From Piscinibacter sp. (GTDB taxonomy: Bacteria > Pseudomonadota > Gammaproteobacteria > Burkholderiales > Burkholderiaceae_C): a stretch of 64,000 nt of DNA. This document shows positions 56,113 through 64,000 of the stretch, piece after piece; the first letter of the stretch is position 1, and the number at the start of each line of letters is the position of its first letter. Location: the NCBI GenBank assembly GCA_019635485.1, contig JAHBZL010000008.1, positions 1 to 64,000 on the forward strand. Reading direction: 5' to 3'. A model generated the notes under the pieces. It was not told the origin of the DNA. It worked only from the letters and a program-made list of their open reading frames with translations, and ran no database searches. Position numbers and translations under genes: made by a program.

Positions 56113-57092
56113 ACGACCGGCAGAAAGACCTCTTCCAGAGGTTCGCGGCACTGGCCAGCCTGCTGGGGCTGACGATCGTCTTCGCCTTCGTCAGCGATGC
56201 CTTCCTGACCGTGGGCAACGGCATGACGGTCGCGCTGCAGGTGACCTCGATCGCCTACCTCGGCATCGGCGCGACGTGCGTGATCATCACCGGCGGCATC
56301 GACCTGTCGGTGGGCGCGATCCTGGCGCTGTCGGGCGTCGTGGCCGCGCTGACCGTGCGTGCCGGTGCGCCGGTGCCCATGGGCATGCTCGTCGGCGTGC
56401 TGGTCGGGGCGCTGTGCGGCGTGGTCAACGGCGTGGCAGTCACCTGGCTGCGCCTGCCGCCCTTCATCGCCACGCTGGGGATGATGCTGGTGGCCCGCGG
56501 CGTCGCCCTGCAGATCACCGACGCGAAGGCCATCGGCGGCCTGGGCGACGCCTTCGCCGAACTGGGCAACGGCTCGCTCTGGCGGGTGGTGACCGTGGGC
56601 GACGACGGCTTTCCGGACATCCGCTTTCCCGGCATCCCCTACCCGGTGCTGCTGATGGTGCTGCTCGCGGTGGCGGTCGCGGTCATGCTCAATCGCACGA
56701 CGCTCGGACGGCACCTCTACGCGATCGGGTCGAACGGCGAGGCGGCGCGCCTGTCCGGCGTGAACGTGCGGGGCGTGACGCTGTTCGCCTATGTCCTGTC
56801 GGGCACGCTCGCGGGCCTCACCGGCTGCGTGCTCGCCTCCCGGCTGGTCACCGCACAGCCTAGCGAGGGCCTGATGTACGAGCTGGACGCGATCGCCGCG
56901 GCGGTGATCGGCGGCACCTCGCTGTCCGGCGGCGTGGGAACCATCTCCGGCACGGTGATCGGCGCGTTCGTGATCGGCATCCTGCGCAACGGTTTGAACA
57001 TGGGCGGCGTGTCCGCCTTCACCCAGCAGATCGTCATCGGCCTGGTCATCCTGCTCACGGTGTGGATCGACCAGCTGCGCCACCGGCGATGA
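56109..57092 (+). CDS. CUT2 sugar ABC transporter permease (system 3)
   Basis: A 327-residue RbsC-like permease with ten helices, ITGGIDLSVGAILALSGVVAAL, RLPPFIATLGMMLVARG and AIAAAVIGGTSLSGGVGTISG. Its ATG overlaps the ATPase stop by four bases. A periplasmic loop around residues 155-180 (TVGDDGFPDIRFPGIPYP) is longer than in system 1. Downstream, 71 bases containing CCGCCGGCGG-type short hairpins precede the binding-protein gene and may adjust its mRNA stability. Confidence 0.9.
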   Translation: MNDRQKDLFQRFAALASLLGLTIVFAFVSDAFLTVGNGMTVALQVTSIAYLGIGATCVIITGGIDLSVGAILALSGVVAALTVRAGAPVPMGMLVGVLVGALCGVVNGVAVTWLRLPPFIATLGMMLVARGVALQITDAKAIGGLGDAFAELGNGSLWRVVTVGDDGFPDIRFPGIPYPVLLMVLLAVAVAVMLNRTTLGRHLYAIGSNGEAARLSGVNVRGVTLFAYVLSGTLAGLTGCVLASRLVTAQPSEGLMYELDAIAAAVIGGTSLSGGVGTISGTVIGAFVIGILRNGLNMGGVSAFTQQIVIGLVILLTVWIDQLRHRR

Positions 57093-57163
57093 GTCCCCGC
57101 CGGCGGGATCGGCCGGCAGCCCCCAAGAGTGAGACCACCCCTCTTTTGAACGAAGGACCCGAC

Positions 57164-58108
57164 ATGAAGAACCTGCTCGCCACCCTGTGCGCCGCGGCGC
57201 TGGCCCTGGCCGCATCCGCGTCATCGGCCGCCGACAAGGAGATCGCGGTCATCGTGAAGACCGTCAACTCCGACTTCTGGCAGAACGTCAAGAAAGGCGC
57301 GAACGACGGCGCCGCGAAGCTCAAGGGCTACACCGCCACCTTCCAGGGCGCGGCGTCGGACACCGACCTGGCCGGGCAGGTGGCGCTGGTCGAGAACGCG
57401 GTCAACCGCAAGGTCGCCGGGATCGTGCTGGCACCGTCCGACCCGGACGCCCTGATCCCGGCGATGAAGAAGGCCTGGGAAGCGAAGATCCCGGTGATCC
57501 TGATCGACTCGGCAGCCTCCGATGCGGGCAAGGCCTACTACCAATCGTTCCTTGCCACCGACAACAAGAAGGCCGGCGAGCTGTGCGCCCAGGCGCTGAT
57601 CGACAAGATCGGCAAGGAGGGCAAGATCGCCATCATGTCCTTCACGGCGGGGTCGGGCTCGGAGATCGGGCGCGTCGGCGGCTTCAGGAAGTACATCGAG
57701 ACCCATTCCAAGCTGAAGATCGTCGGCACCTTCTACTCCAACTCCCAGATGGGCACGGCGCTGAACCAGACCACCGACGTGCTGGCCGCGAACGCCGACC
57801 TGAAGGGACTGTTCGGCGCCAACGAGCCCACCGCGATCGGCATGGGCCGCGCGCTCGTGCAGGCGGGCAAGGCCGGCAAGGTGGCGGCGATCGGCTTCGA
57901 CGGCAATGGGGACCTGCAGGCCTTCGTCAAGGACGGAACCATCGAGGCGATCGCCGTGCAGAGCGCCTACATGATGGGCCACCTCGGCGTGACGACCGTG
58001 GCCGACGTCGTCGCGGGCAAGAAGGTGCCGAAGTTCCTCGACACCGGCGTCGTGATGGTGACGAAGAAGAACATCGACACGCCCGAGGCGAAGAACGTTC
58101 TCTACTGA
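57164..58108 (+). CDS. CUT2 sugar-binding protein (system 3)
   Basis: A 314-residue RbsB-class protein: signal peptide (LLATLCAAALALAASASSA), KEIAVIVKTVNSDFWQNVKKGA, GIVLAPSDPDALIPAMKKAW, LIDSAASDAG and FGANEPTAIGMGRALVQAGK. ATG 57164 has GAAGGA upstream. Last of the transporter genes and directly before the aldose dehydrogenase, so it likely binds the sugar that the following enzymes oxidise. Confidence 0.9.
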   Translation: MKNLLATLCAAALALAASASSAADKEIAVIVKTVNSDFWQNVKKGANDGAAKLKGYTATFQGAASDTDLAGQVALVENAVNRKVAGIVLAPSDPDALIPAMKKAWEAKIPVILIDSAASDAGKAYYQSFLATDNKKAGELCAQALIDKIGKEGKIAIMSFTAGSGSEIGRVGGFRKYIETHSKLKIVGTFYSNSQMGTALNQTTDVLAANADLKGLFGANEPTAIGMGRALVQAGKAGKVAAIGFDGNGDLQAFVKDGTIEAIAVQSAYMMGHLGVTTVADVVAGKKVPKFLDTGVVMVTKKNIDTPEAKNVLY

Positions 58109-58157
58109 ACCGCACTTCCGGATCCGGACGAACGCGACGCGTGCGCGGCCTGCTGCG

Positions 58158-59168
58158 ATGAAGATCACCGATCGCCGGCCGCTGCCGCGCGCGCAGCTCA
58201 CGCTGCCGGTGTTCGGCCTCGGCTGCGCCCAGGTCGGCGGGCTGTTCCAGCCGATGTCCGACGCCGAAGCGGCCGCTCTGTTCGAGGCCGCCTGGGCGCG
58301 CGGGCTGCGCCTGTTTGATACCGCGCCGTACTACGGCTACACGCGATCGGAGCGTCGCACCGGTGCTGCACTGGCTTCGCGGCCGCGTGCGGAGTTCCTG
58401 CTCAGCACCAAGGTGGGCCGGCTGATGCGACCCGATGCCGGTGTGCGCCCCGGTGACGACGGGTGGGCCGATCCGCTGCCGTTTCGTCCGCACTACGACT
58501 ACAGCCACGATGGCGTGCTGCGCTCGTTCGAGGACAGCCTGCAGCGCCTCGGCCTGGCGCGCATCGACCTCCTGCACGTGCACGACATCGGCCGGCGTAC
58601 CCACGGCGAACGCCACGCGTGGCACTGGGATCAGCTGACCCGCGGTGGCGGCCTGCGCGCACTGGAGCGGCTGCGGCGCGAAGGTCTGGTGGCGGCGGTC
58701 GGGTTCGGGGTGAACGAGTGGCAGGTCGCGCAGGCCGGCCTCGAGGTCTTCGACCTGGACTGCGTGATGCTCGCGGGCCGCTATACCCTGCTGGAGCAGG
58801 GCGCGCTGTCCCCCTTCCTGGACGACTGCCTGCGCCGCGGCACCGCGGTGATCGCCGCCGGACCGTTCAACTCAGGCGTGCTGGCGGGTGCTGCGAGCTT
58901 CGACTACGCGCCGGTGCCGGCCGACGTCGTGCGGCGCGTCCAGGCCCTGCAGGCCGTCTGCGCCGAGTTCGACGTGGCGCTGCCCGCCGCGGCGCTGCAG
59001 TTCCCGCTCGCGCACCCGGCGGTGGTGTCCTGCGTGGCCGGCGCGCACAGCCCGCAGCAGCTGGCACAGAACGCCACCTGGTTCGAGGCGGCGATCCCGC
59101 CACCCTTCTGGCACGCGCTGCAGGCCCGCGGGTTGGTCGACCCCCGCGCGCCGCTGCCGCCCGGGTGA
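58158..59168 (+). CDS. aldo/keto reductase, D-threo-aldose (L-fucose/L-galactose) 1-dehydrogenase type
   Basis: A 336-residue aldo/keto reductase with the full tetrad Asp54, Tyr59 (FDTAPYYG), Lys85 (STKVGRL) and His142 (LLHVHD). The sequence style (VFGLGCAQVGGLF, TKVGRLMRPD, PHYDYSHDGVLRSFEDSLQRLG) is that of bacterial L-fucose/D-threo-aldose 1-dehydrogenases and plant L-galactose dehydrogenase, which oxidise the sugar to its lactone with NAD(P)+. With an LgoD-like enzyme next, L-galactose is the favoured substrate here. It follows the binding protein by 49 bases. Confidence 0.85.
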   Translation: MKITDRRPLPRAQLTLPVFGLGCAQVGGLFQPMSDAEAAALFEAAWARGLRLFDTAPYYGYTRSERRTGAALASRPRAEFLLSTKVGRLMRPDAGVRPGDDGWADPLPFRPHYDYSHDGVLRSFEDSLQRLGLARIDLLHVHDIGRRTHGERHAWHWDQLTRGGGLRALERLRREGLVAAVGFGVNEWQVAQAGLEVFDLDCVMLAGRYTLLEQGALSPFLDDCLRRGTAVIAAGPFNSGVLAGAASFDYAPVPADVVRRVQALQAVCAEFDVALPAAALQFPLAHPAVVSCVAGAHSPQQLAQNATWFEAAIPPPFWHALQARGLVDPRAPLPPG

Positions 59169-59219
59169 TCCGCGGCCAGCGCTGCGCACGCAACCTTCAC
59201 CGAATCGACGAGGACATCC

Positions 59220-60230
59220 ATGCTGACCGTGGTTTGCCAATCCCCGGGCGTGCTGCGCGCCGAGGAGCGCCCCGCGCCGGCGCGCGACGAAGGCGACGTG
59301 CTGGTGCGCGTCCGGCGCGTCGGCGTGTGCGGCACGGACCTGCACATCTTCACCGGGGACCAGCCCTACCTCGAGTATCCGCGCGTGATGGGACACGAGT
59401 TTTCCGGGGAGGTGGCGGAGGCGCCTCCCGGCAGCCCGCTGCGCGCCGGCGACCCGGTGTTCGTGATGCCCTATCTCTCCTGCGGGCACTGCGTGGCCTG
59501 CCGGGTGGGGAAGACGAACTGCTGCGTGAACCTGCAGGTGCTGGGCGTGCACCGTGACGGCGCCTTCACCGAGCTGCTTGCGGTTCCGCAGGGGTTCGTG
59601 CACAAGGCCGAAGGGGTCAGCCTGGACCAGGCGGCGATGGTCGAGTTTCTCGCCATCGGCGCGCACGCGGTGCGCCGGGGGGAGGTCGGTGCGGGCCAGC
59701 GCGTGTTGGTCGTGGGCACGGGACCGATCGGCATGGCCGCGCTGACCTTCAGCCGCCTGCGCGGCGCCGTGGTGACGGCGCTGGACACGCGTGCCGAACG
59801 CATCGACTTCTGCGTGCAGTCGCTCGGGGCCGATGCCGGCGTACTGGTCGGCGAGGACGACGAGGCGCGACTGGCCGAGCAGACCGCCGGCGAGTTCTAC
59901 GATGTCGTCTTCGATGCCACCGGCAACCGCCACGCGATGGAGCGGGGCTTCCGCTTCGTCGCGCACGGCGGCAAGTACGTGCTGGTGTCGATCGTGCGGG
60001 ACCTGATCAGCTTCGCCGACCCGGAGTTCCACAAGCGCGAGACCACGCTGCTCGGGAGTCGCAATGCGACCATGGCGGACTTCCGTACCGTGCTCGACGC
60101 GATGCGAACCGGCCGCATCCCGGACCGTGCGCTGAACACCCACCGCCTGCCGTTGCACGATGTGCCGTCGGATTTCCCCAGGCTGCTCGATCCGGCGCAG
60201 CGGGTCATCAAGGCGATCGTCGAGTGCTGA
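59220..60230 (+). CDS. lgoD: zinc-dependent L-galactonate 5-dehydrogenase-like enzyme
   Basis: A 336-residue zinc alcohol dehydrogenase: catalytic zinc ligands Cys37, His59, Glu60; structural zinc cysteines 88, 91, 94 and 101/102 (CGHCVACRVGKTNCC); nucleotide loop GTGPIGMAA. The segments GVHRDGAFTEL and FADPEFHKRETTLLGSRNAT closely recall E. coli LgoD (YjjN), which oxidises L-galactonate to D-tagaturonate. This specific match, made from memory, plus its neighbours support the assignment. The symbol is tentative. Its last seven bases overlap the next gene. Confidence 0.78.
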   Translation: MLTVVCQSPGVLRAEERPAPARDEGDVLVRVRRVGVCGTDLHIFTGDQPYLEYPRVMGHEFSGEVAEAPPGSPLRAGDPVFVMPYLSCGHCVACRVGKTNCCVNLQVLGVHRDGAFTELLAVPQGFVHKAEGVSLDQAAMVEFLAIGAHAVRRGEVGAGQRVLVVGTGPIGMAALTFSRLRGAVVTALDTRAERIDFCVQSLGADAGVLVGEDDEARLAEQTAGEFYDVVFDATGNRHAMERGFRFVAHGGKYVLVSIVRDLISFADPEFHKRETTLLGSRNATMADFRTVLDAMRTGRIPDRALNTHRLPLHDVPSDFPRLLDPAQRVIKAIVEC

Positions 60231-61360
60231 GCGCCCCGCCGATCCTGCAGTTCGGCACCGGCCGCTTCCTGCAGGCGCATGCCGACCTGTTCGTGTCCCA
60301 GGCGCTGCCGCTGGGCCAGGCCCTCGGCGGCATCGCCGTCGTGCAGAGCACCGACAGCGAGCAGAGCAGCGCACGGCTGGCCGCGTTGTCCGGTGCGGGC
60401 GGCTATCCGGTGTGTGTGCGCGGCCTGCGGCAGGGCCGGCCGGTCGACGAGGAGGTTCGCGTGCACTCGGTGCATGCCGCCTGGCATGCCGGCCGCGACT
60501 GGCCGCAGTTGCTCGACGCCATGGCCACGCAGGTGCAGGTGATCGTCTCGAATACCGCCGACAAAGGCTACGAACTCGACCCGGACGACACCGCCGCGCT
60601 GCTCGCCACGCCCACGGCGGTGCCGCGCAGCTTCCCCGCGAAACTCGTCGTGCTGCTGCTGCACCGTTGGCGCCGCCTGCCGACAGCGCCGCTGACCCTG
60701 CTGCCGTGCGAGCTCATCAGCCGCAACGGCCAGACCCTGCGCGAGCTGGTGGCGGGGCTGGCGGGTTCGTGGGGAGCGCCCCCGGCATTCATCGCCTACC
60801 TTCGCCAGCACTGCGTGTGGCTGAATTCACTGGTCGACCGCATCGTCTCCGAGCCCCTGCATCCGGCCGGCGCGATCGCCGAGCCGTACGCGCTGTGGGC
60901 GATCGAACGCCAGCCGCGCATGGTGCTGCCCTGCACCCACCCCGCGATCGTGCTGACCGACGATCTCGAACACTTCGAGCGCCGCAAGTTGTGGCTGCTC
61001 AACCTCGCGCACAGCTATCTGGCGGAGTGCTGGCTCGTGGAGGGTCGTCGGCCCGACGAGACCGTCCTCGACGCGATGAACGACGGCGCGCTGCGCGCGC
61101 GGCTCGAAGCCCTCTGGCGCGAGGAAGTGCTGCCGGTCTTCGACGCGCTCGGGCAGCGCGACGATGCGCTGGCCTATCTCGTCGATCTGCGCGAGCGGCT
61201 GCTCAACCCCTTTCTTGCGCACCGGCTGGCCGACATCGCCCAGAACCACGCCCAGAAGAAGCTGCGGCGGTTCGCGCCGGTGATCGAGGCAGCGGCATCT
61301 CTGCGGCTTGGCATCGTCCAGGCCCGGCTTCGGTCCGCACTGCAAACGTTCACTGCCTAG
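60224..61360 (+). CDS. uxaB: tagaturonate reductase-like polyol dehydrogenase
   Basis: A 378-residue long-chain mannitol dehydrogenase family protein: N-terminal ILQFGTGRFLQAH nucleotide block, PCELISRNGQTLRELV, and the active-site helix RRKLWLLNLAHSYLAE with the catalytic Lys. This family includes UxaB (D-tagaturonate to D-altronate) and UxuB; at 378 residues it is shorter than E. coli UxaB (483) and fits the compact proteobacterial type. GTG at 60224 overlaps the lgoD-like stop. Following an LgoD-like enzyme, tagaturonate is the logical substrate. The symbol is tentative. Confidence 0.72.
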   Translation: MLSAPPILQFGTGRFLQAHADLFVSQALPLGQALGGIAVVQSTDSEQSSARLAALSGAGGYPVCVRGLRQGRPVDEEVRVHSVHAAWHAGRDWPQLLDAMATQVQVIVSNTADKGYELDPDDTAALLATPTAVPRSFPAKLVVLLLHRWRRLPTAPLTLLPCELISRNGQTLRELVAGLAGSWGAPPAFIAYLRQHCVWLNSLVDRIVSEPLHPAGAIAEPYALWAIERQPRMVLPCTHPAIVLTDDLEHFERRKLWLLNLAHSYLAECWLVEGRRPDETVLDAMNDGALRARLEALWREEVLPVFDALGQRDDALAYLVDLRERLLNPFLAHRLADIAQNHAQKKLRRFAPVIEAAASLRLGIVQARLRSALQTFTA

Positions 61361-61593
61361 CCGTCGACCGGCTGGCGCCCGGGCCCATCGGCGGGGCCCG
61401 CCGCAGGCTTCCATGAGACGGGGCTCGATGGACTGCCAGGTGCCGGTCACGGACGGTTTCGACGCCACCCGGGCGCCGCACCCTGTGTGCGCCCCCTGCT
61501 CACCGGGTTGGCCTGCCTTGCGCAATGCCTGCGGAACGGCGCAAGATACCCACAGGGGTGCGGACTGGCCCAGGAAAGGTATCCGGAGGCAGC

Positions 61594-63228
61594 GTGAACG
61601 CGCGGCAATGGATGGTGGCCCTCGGGACGCTGCTGGCGTCCGGGCTCGGCATTCCAGCCGTCGCTCAGGGGCTTGACACGCCGTCCCGGCCCGCGGGGTC
61701 CGACGCGGTGATGGTGCGCCCGGGCGACGTTGTCCCGCCGCGCGTCGCCGGGCCATGCGTCCCCGGGCGCTGCCCCTTCGAAGGGCAGCGCGTCAGGGTG
61801 CTCACGATCGACAGCCAGCCGATCGGCGCGCCACTGATCGAATTGAAGGGCGAATACGAAGCGGCCACCGGCGCCAGGCTGGAGATCGTGCAACGCCCGA
61901 TCGGGGAGTTGTTCACCACGCTGATGGCCGACCTGACCGGTGGCGGAGGGAGGTACGACGCGTGCATCGCCGGCGCCTGGTGGCTGGGCGAACTGGTCGA
62001 GGGCCACTACCTGCTGCCGTACGACGCGTATTACGGCGACCCGCGCTTTCCGGCCTGGGACATCGAACAGGTGCTTCCGGCGCCCCGCGCGCTGCTCCAG
62101 TACGGCGGCCGCAGGTACATGGTGGCGAACGACCACGACGGCCAGGTGATGCACTACCGGCGCGACTTGCTGGCCGATCCGCAGCACCGTGCGGCCTTCC
62201 AGAAGGCCTACGGGCACCCGCTCGGCGTGCCGGCGACCTGGGACGAGTTCCGCGAGGTGGCCGAGTACTTCAACGGCAAGGACCTCAACGGCGACGGCGA
62301 GCCCGACCACGGCGTCGTGCTGCCGCTGGTCGGCGGCGCGCAGGGCATGTTCCATTACATGTCCCTGTCCGCGCCCTTCGTCATCGGCCCCTCCAACCCG
62401 CAGCTCTACTGGTTCGATCCGCGCACGATGAAGCCGCTGATCGCGAGCCCCGGCCACGTCCGGGCGCTGACGCTGATGGCGAGCCTGGTGAAGTACGGGC
62501 CGAAGGAGATGCTGCGCTGGGACCTGGGCCGCGGCTGGGACCATTTCCTCGCCGGCCGCGCGGCGCTCGCCGTGACCTGGGGCGACCTGGCCGCGCTGGC
62601 GCAGCAGCCGGGCAGCCGGGTGCGCGGCAAGGTCGGCGTGGCCCAGTTGCCGGGCACGCGCGAGTACTACGACATCGGCCTGGGCCGCTGGGTCAGGACC
62701 ACCGCATCGAACCGCGTCGGCAACACCACGGGCGGCTCCTGGGCCGGGGTGATTTCGCGCTTCTCGAAGGCGCCCGAAGCGACCTACTACCTGCTCGCGC
62801 TGATGGCCTCGCAATCCAAGTCCGAGGTCTATGCCGCGCGCGGCTGGGACGGGATCGACCCGGGGCGGCGTTTCCATTTCCTGCCGCCCAACGGCACCGC
62901 GAGGCTCGAGAGCTATGTGAACGCCGGCTGGGATGCGGCCGACGTCCGCGACTTCCTGCAGGCCTACCACGACACCTACAGCAACCCGCTTCAGCTGCCC
63001 TACCTGCGCATTCCCGGCGCCTACAGCTACTGGCTGGCCCTGGACCTGCACCTGGCCGAGGCCACCTCCGGGCAACTCGGCCCCGAAGCGGCCCTGAAGG
63101 CGGCCGCGGTCGACTTCGAGGACATCACGATCCGGCTCGGCCGGGAGCGCCAGCGCGACGCCTACCGCGTCTCGCTGGGCCAGGGCCGGCTGGCGCCGAG
63201 GGCTTCGTCGAAGGGGAATGTGCGATGA
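61594..63228 (+). CDS. extracellular solute-binding protein with EF-hand-like loop (first of tandem pair)
   Basis: A 544-residue exported protein of the family 1 ABC solute-binding class. GTG 61594 follows GGAGG by about five bases and gives a signal peptide ending AVAQ (about residue 25). The mature N-terminus has a CVPGRCPF pair (Cys55, Cys60), then a maltose-binding-protein-like fold (LMADLTGGGGRYDACIAGAWWLGEL, MVANDHDGQVMHYRRDLL). The segment D230-L-N-G-D-G-E-P-D238 matches a calcium-binding EF loop. No permease or ATPase follows within the window. It may bind a sugar, alcohol or metal-complexed ligand; I cannot say which. Confidence 0.8.
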   Translation: MNARQWMVALGTLLASGLGIPAVAQGLDTPSRPAGSDAVMVRPGDVVPPRVAGPCVPGRCPFEGQRVRVLTIDSQPIGAPLIELKGEYEAATGARLEIVQRPIGELFTTLMADLTGGGGRYDACIAGAWWLGELVEGHYLLPYDAYYGDPRFPAWDIEQVLPAPRALLQYGGRRYMVANDHDGQVMHYRRDLLADPQHRAAFQKAYGHPLGVPATWDEFREVAEYFNGKDLNGDGEPDHGVVLPLVGGAQGMFHYMSLSAPFVIGPSNPQLYWFDPRTMKPLIASPGHVRALTLMASLVKYGPKEMLRWDLGRGWDHFLAGRAALAVTWGDLAALAQQPGSRVRGKVGVAQLPGTREYYDIGLGRWVRTTASNRVGNTTGGSWAGVISRFSKAPEATYYLLALMASQSKSEVYAARGWDGIDPGRRFHFLPPNGTARLESYVNAGWDAADVRDFLQAYHDTYSNPLQLPYLRIPGAYSYWLALDLHLAEATSGQLGPEAALKAAAVDFEDITIRLGRERQRDAYRVSLGQGRLAPRASSKGNVR

Positions 63229-64000
63229 ACGCTGCCATGACGTTCTGGGCCGTGTGTCTGGCCACTCTCACGCTGAATGCCGGTGCGCAGGAGACGCAGC
63301 CCTCGACGGCCGAGGAGACCCAACCCGCCGTCGCCGGCGCCGGCAGTGCCATGCCACCGCTTGTCGCGCGGCCGTGCAAGCCCGGGGCCTGCCCGTTCGC
63401 CGGCCAGAGCGTGACGGTGCTGATGAACCGCGAACCCCGGGCCGGTGCGCTCGGGGAAGTGAAGGCCGAGTTCGAGGCGGCCACCGGCGCCACGCTGAAC
63501 CTGGTGCAGGTCCCGTTCCAGGAGTTCTTTCCGACCTTCATGTCGGACCTGACGAATGCGCGCGGCCGCTACGACGCGGCCTATGCACCTTCGTGGTGGC
63601 TCGGGGAACTGGTCAGCGGCGGCCATCTGGTCGCCTACGACAAGTACTACGCCGACCCGCGCTTCCCGAAGTGGGACATCGACCAGGTGCTGGCGGGACC
63701 GCGCCGTCTGCTCAGCTACGGCGGCAGGAGGTACATGGTCGCGAACGACCACGACGGTCAGGTGATGTTCTACCGCCGCGACCTGCTGGCGGACCCGCAG
63801 CACCGCCGCGCCTTCGCGGCCCGGTTCGGCTATGAGCTGGACGTGCCCTCGACCTGGAAGCAGTTCCGCGACGTCGCCGAGTACTTCAACGGCAAGGACC
63901 TGAACGGCGACGGCGTGCCCGACTACGGCGTGTCGATGTACCTGGAGTTGGGTGTCCAGGGCATGTTCCACTTCATGTCGTTCTCGGCCCCCTTCGTCAT
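63225..64000 (+). CDS. extracellular solute-binding protein, paralogue of the preceding gene (cut by window edge)
   Basis: The ATG at 63225 overlaps the previous stop (ATGA) and the frame runs open to the window edge (258 codons). After a signal peptide (FWAVCLATLTLNAGAQ) the protein repeats the features of its neighbour: CKPGACPF, SWWLGEL, RRYMVANDHDGQVMFYRRDLLADPQHR and the loop DLNGDGVPD. About half the residues appear identical over the shared region, with a divergent head. A tandem duplication kept as separate genes suggests two related ligands or a heterodimer. Confidence 0.82.
   Translation, partial: MNAAMTFWAVCLATLTLNAGAQETQPSTAEETQPAVAGAGSAMPPLVARPCKPGACPFAGQSVTVLMNREPRAGALGEVKAEFEAATGATLNLVQVPFQEFFPTFMSDLTNARGRYDAAYAPSWWLGELVSGGHLVAYDKYYADPRFPKWDIDQVLAGPRRLLSYGGRRYMVANDHDGQVMFYRRDLLADPQHRRAFAARFGYELDVPSTWKQFRDVAEYFNGKDLNGDGVPDYGVSMYLELGVQGMFHFMSFSAPFV

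Overview
The window is about 70% G+C, densely coded and free of rRNA, tRNA, CRISPR arrays and intact transposase genes. Gene content suggests a betaproteobacterium of the Burkholderiales (Sphaerotilus/Leptothrix/Rubrivivax-like). The clues are a B12-dependent ribonucleotide reductase with a zinc-ribbon tail, a CbbR/SbtA pair, MHS and TRAP carriers, abundant CUT2 sugar ABC transporters, and an intergenic CCCCAAGCTCACTGCG-type repeat I associate from memory with this order. The genus is inference.

Layout. (1) 1-17388 is a core-like mosaic: a truncated TonB-like protein, a membrane spermidine-synthase-like protein, a TPR-GGDEF diguanylate cyclase, a small cytochrome c lipoprotein, MmsA, a Ycf46-type AAA ATPase, a pentapeptide-repeat protein, an MltB-type transglycosylase, a persulfide dioxygenase, a GluR0-like ligand-gated K+ channel, an ABC-2 exporter, a GST, CreD and a small membrane protein ending in a 164-bp palindromic element. 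(2) 17402-32167 is a catabolic and uptake cluster: GntR/FCD regulator, AMDase-like racemase-fold enzyme, dihydropyrimidinase-family cyclic amidohydrolase, two amidases, MHS permease, hydantoin-racemase-like protein, two complete TRAP transporters and an FAH-fold enzyme. A likely theme is opening of a cyclic imide or ureide, amide hydrolysis and organic-acid use. The divergent promoter region carries five TGTYRACA-like octamers.

(3) 32174-36222 (minus) is the most unusual locus. A TIR protein with catalytic-type WCxxE and two further TIR-like modules precedes an nSTAND1-type NTPase that continues through one membrane helix into a GH19 chitinase/lysozyme domain. The predicted design is a cytoplasmic sensor linked to a periplasmic peptidoglycan hydrolase. 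I know of no described system with this arrangement; a defence or programmed-lysis role is inference. (4) 36466-39360 is NrdJ, followed by an accessory patch (39403-41940) with 21-22-bp tandem repeats, a strong terminator, a chimeric HsdR/ABC-ATPase gene and a gene fragment. (5) 42003-45402 holds SbtA with a divergent LysR regulator and two Hsp20 genes.

(6) 45595-61360 is a sugar regulon: three CUT2 ABC transporters around a GntR/FCD repressor. All three promoter regions share related operator sites, and two share a 50-bp module with identical internal spacing. The third transporter leads into an aldose 1-dehydrogenase, an LgoD-like L-galactonate dehydrogenase and a tagaturonate-reductase-like enzyme. 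Together they suggest L-galactose to L-galactonate to D-tagaturonate to D-altronate. (7) 61594 to the end holds two tandem paralogous solute-binding proteins with an EF-hand-like loop; the second is cut by the window edge.
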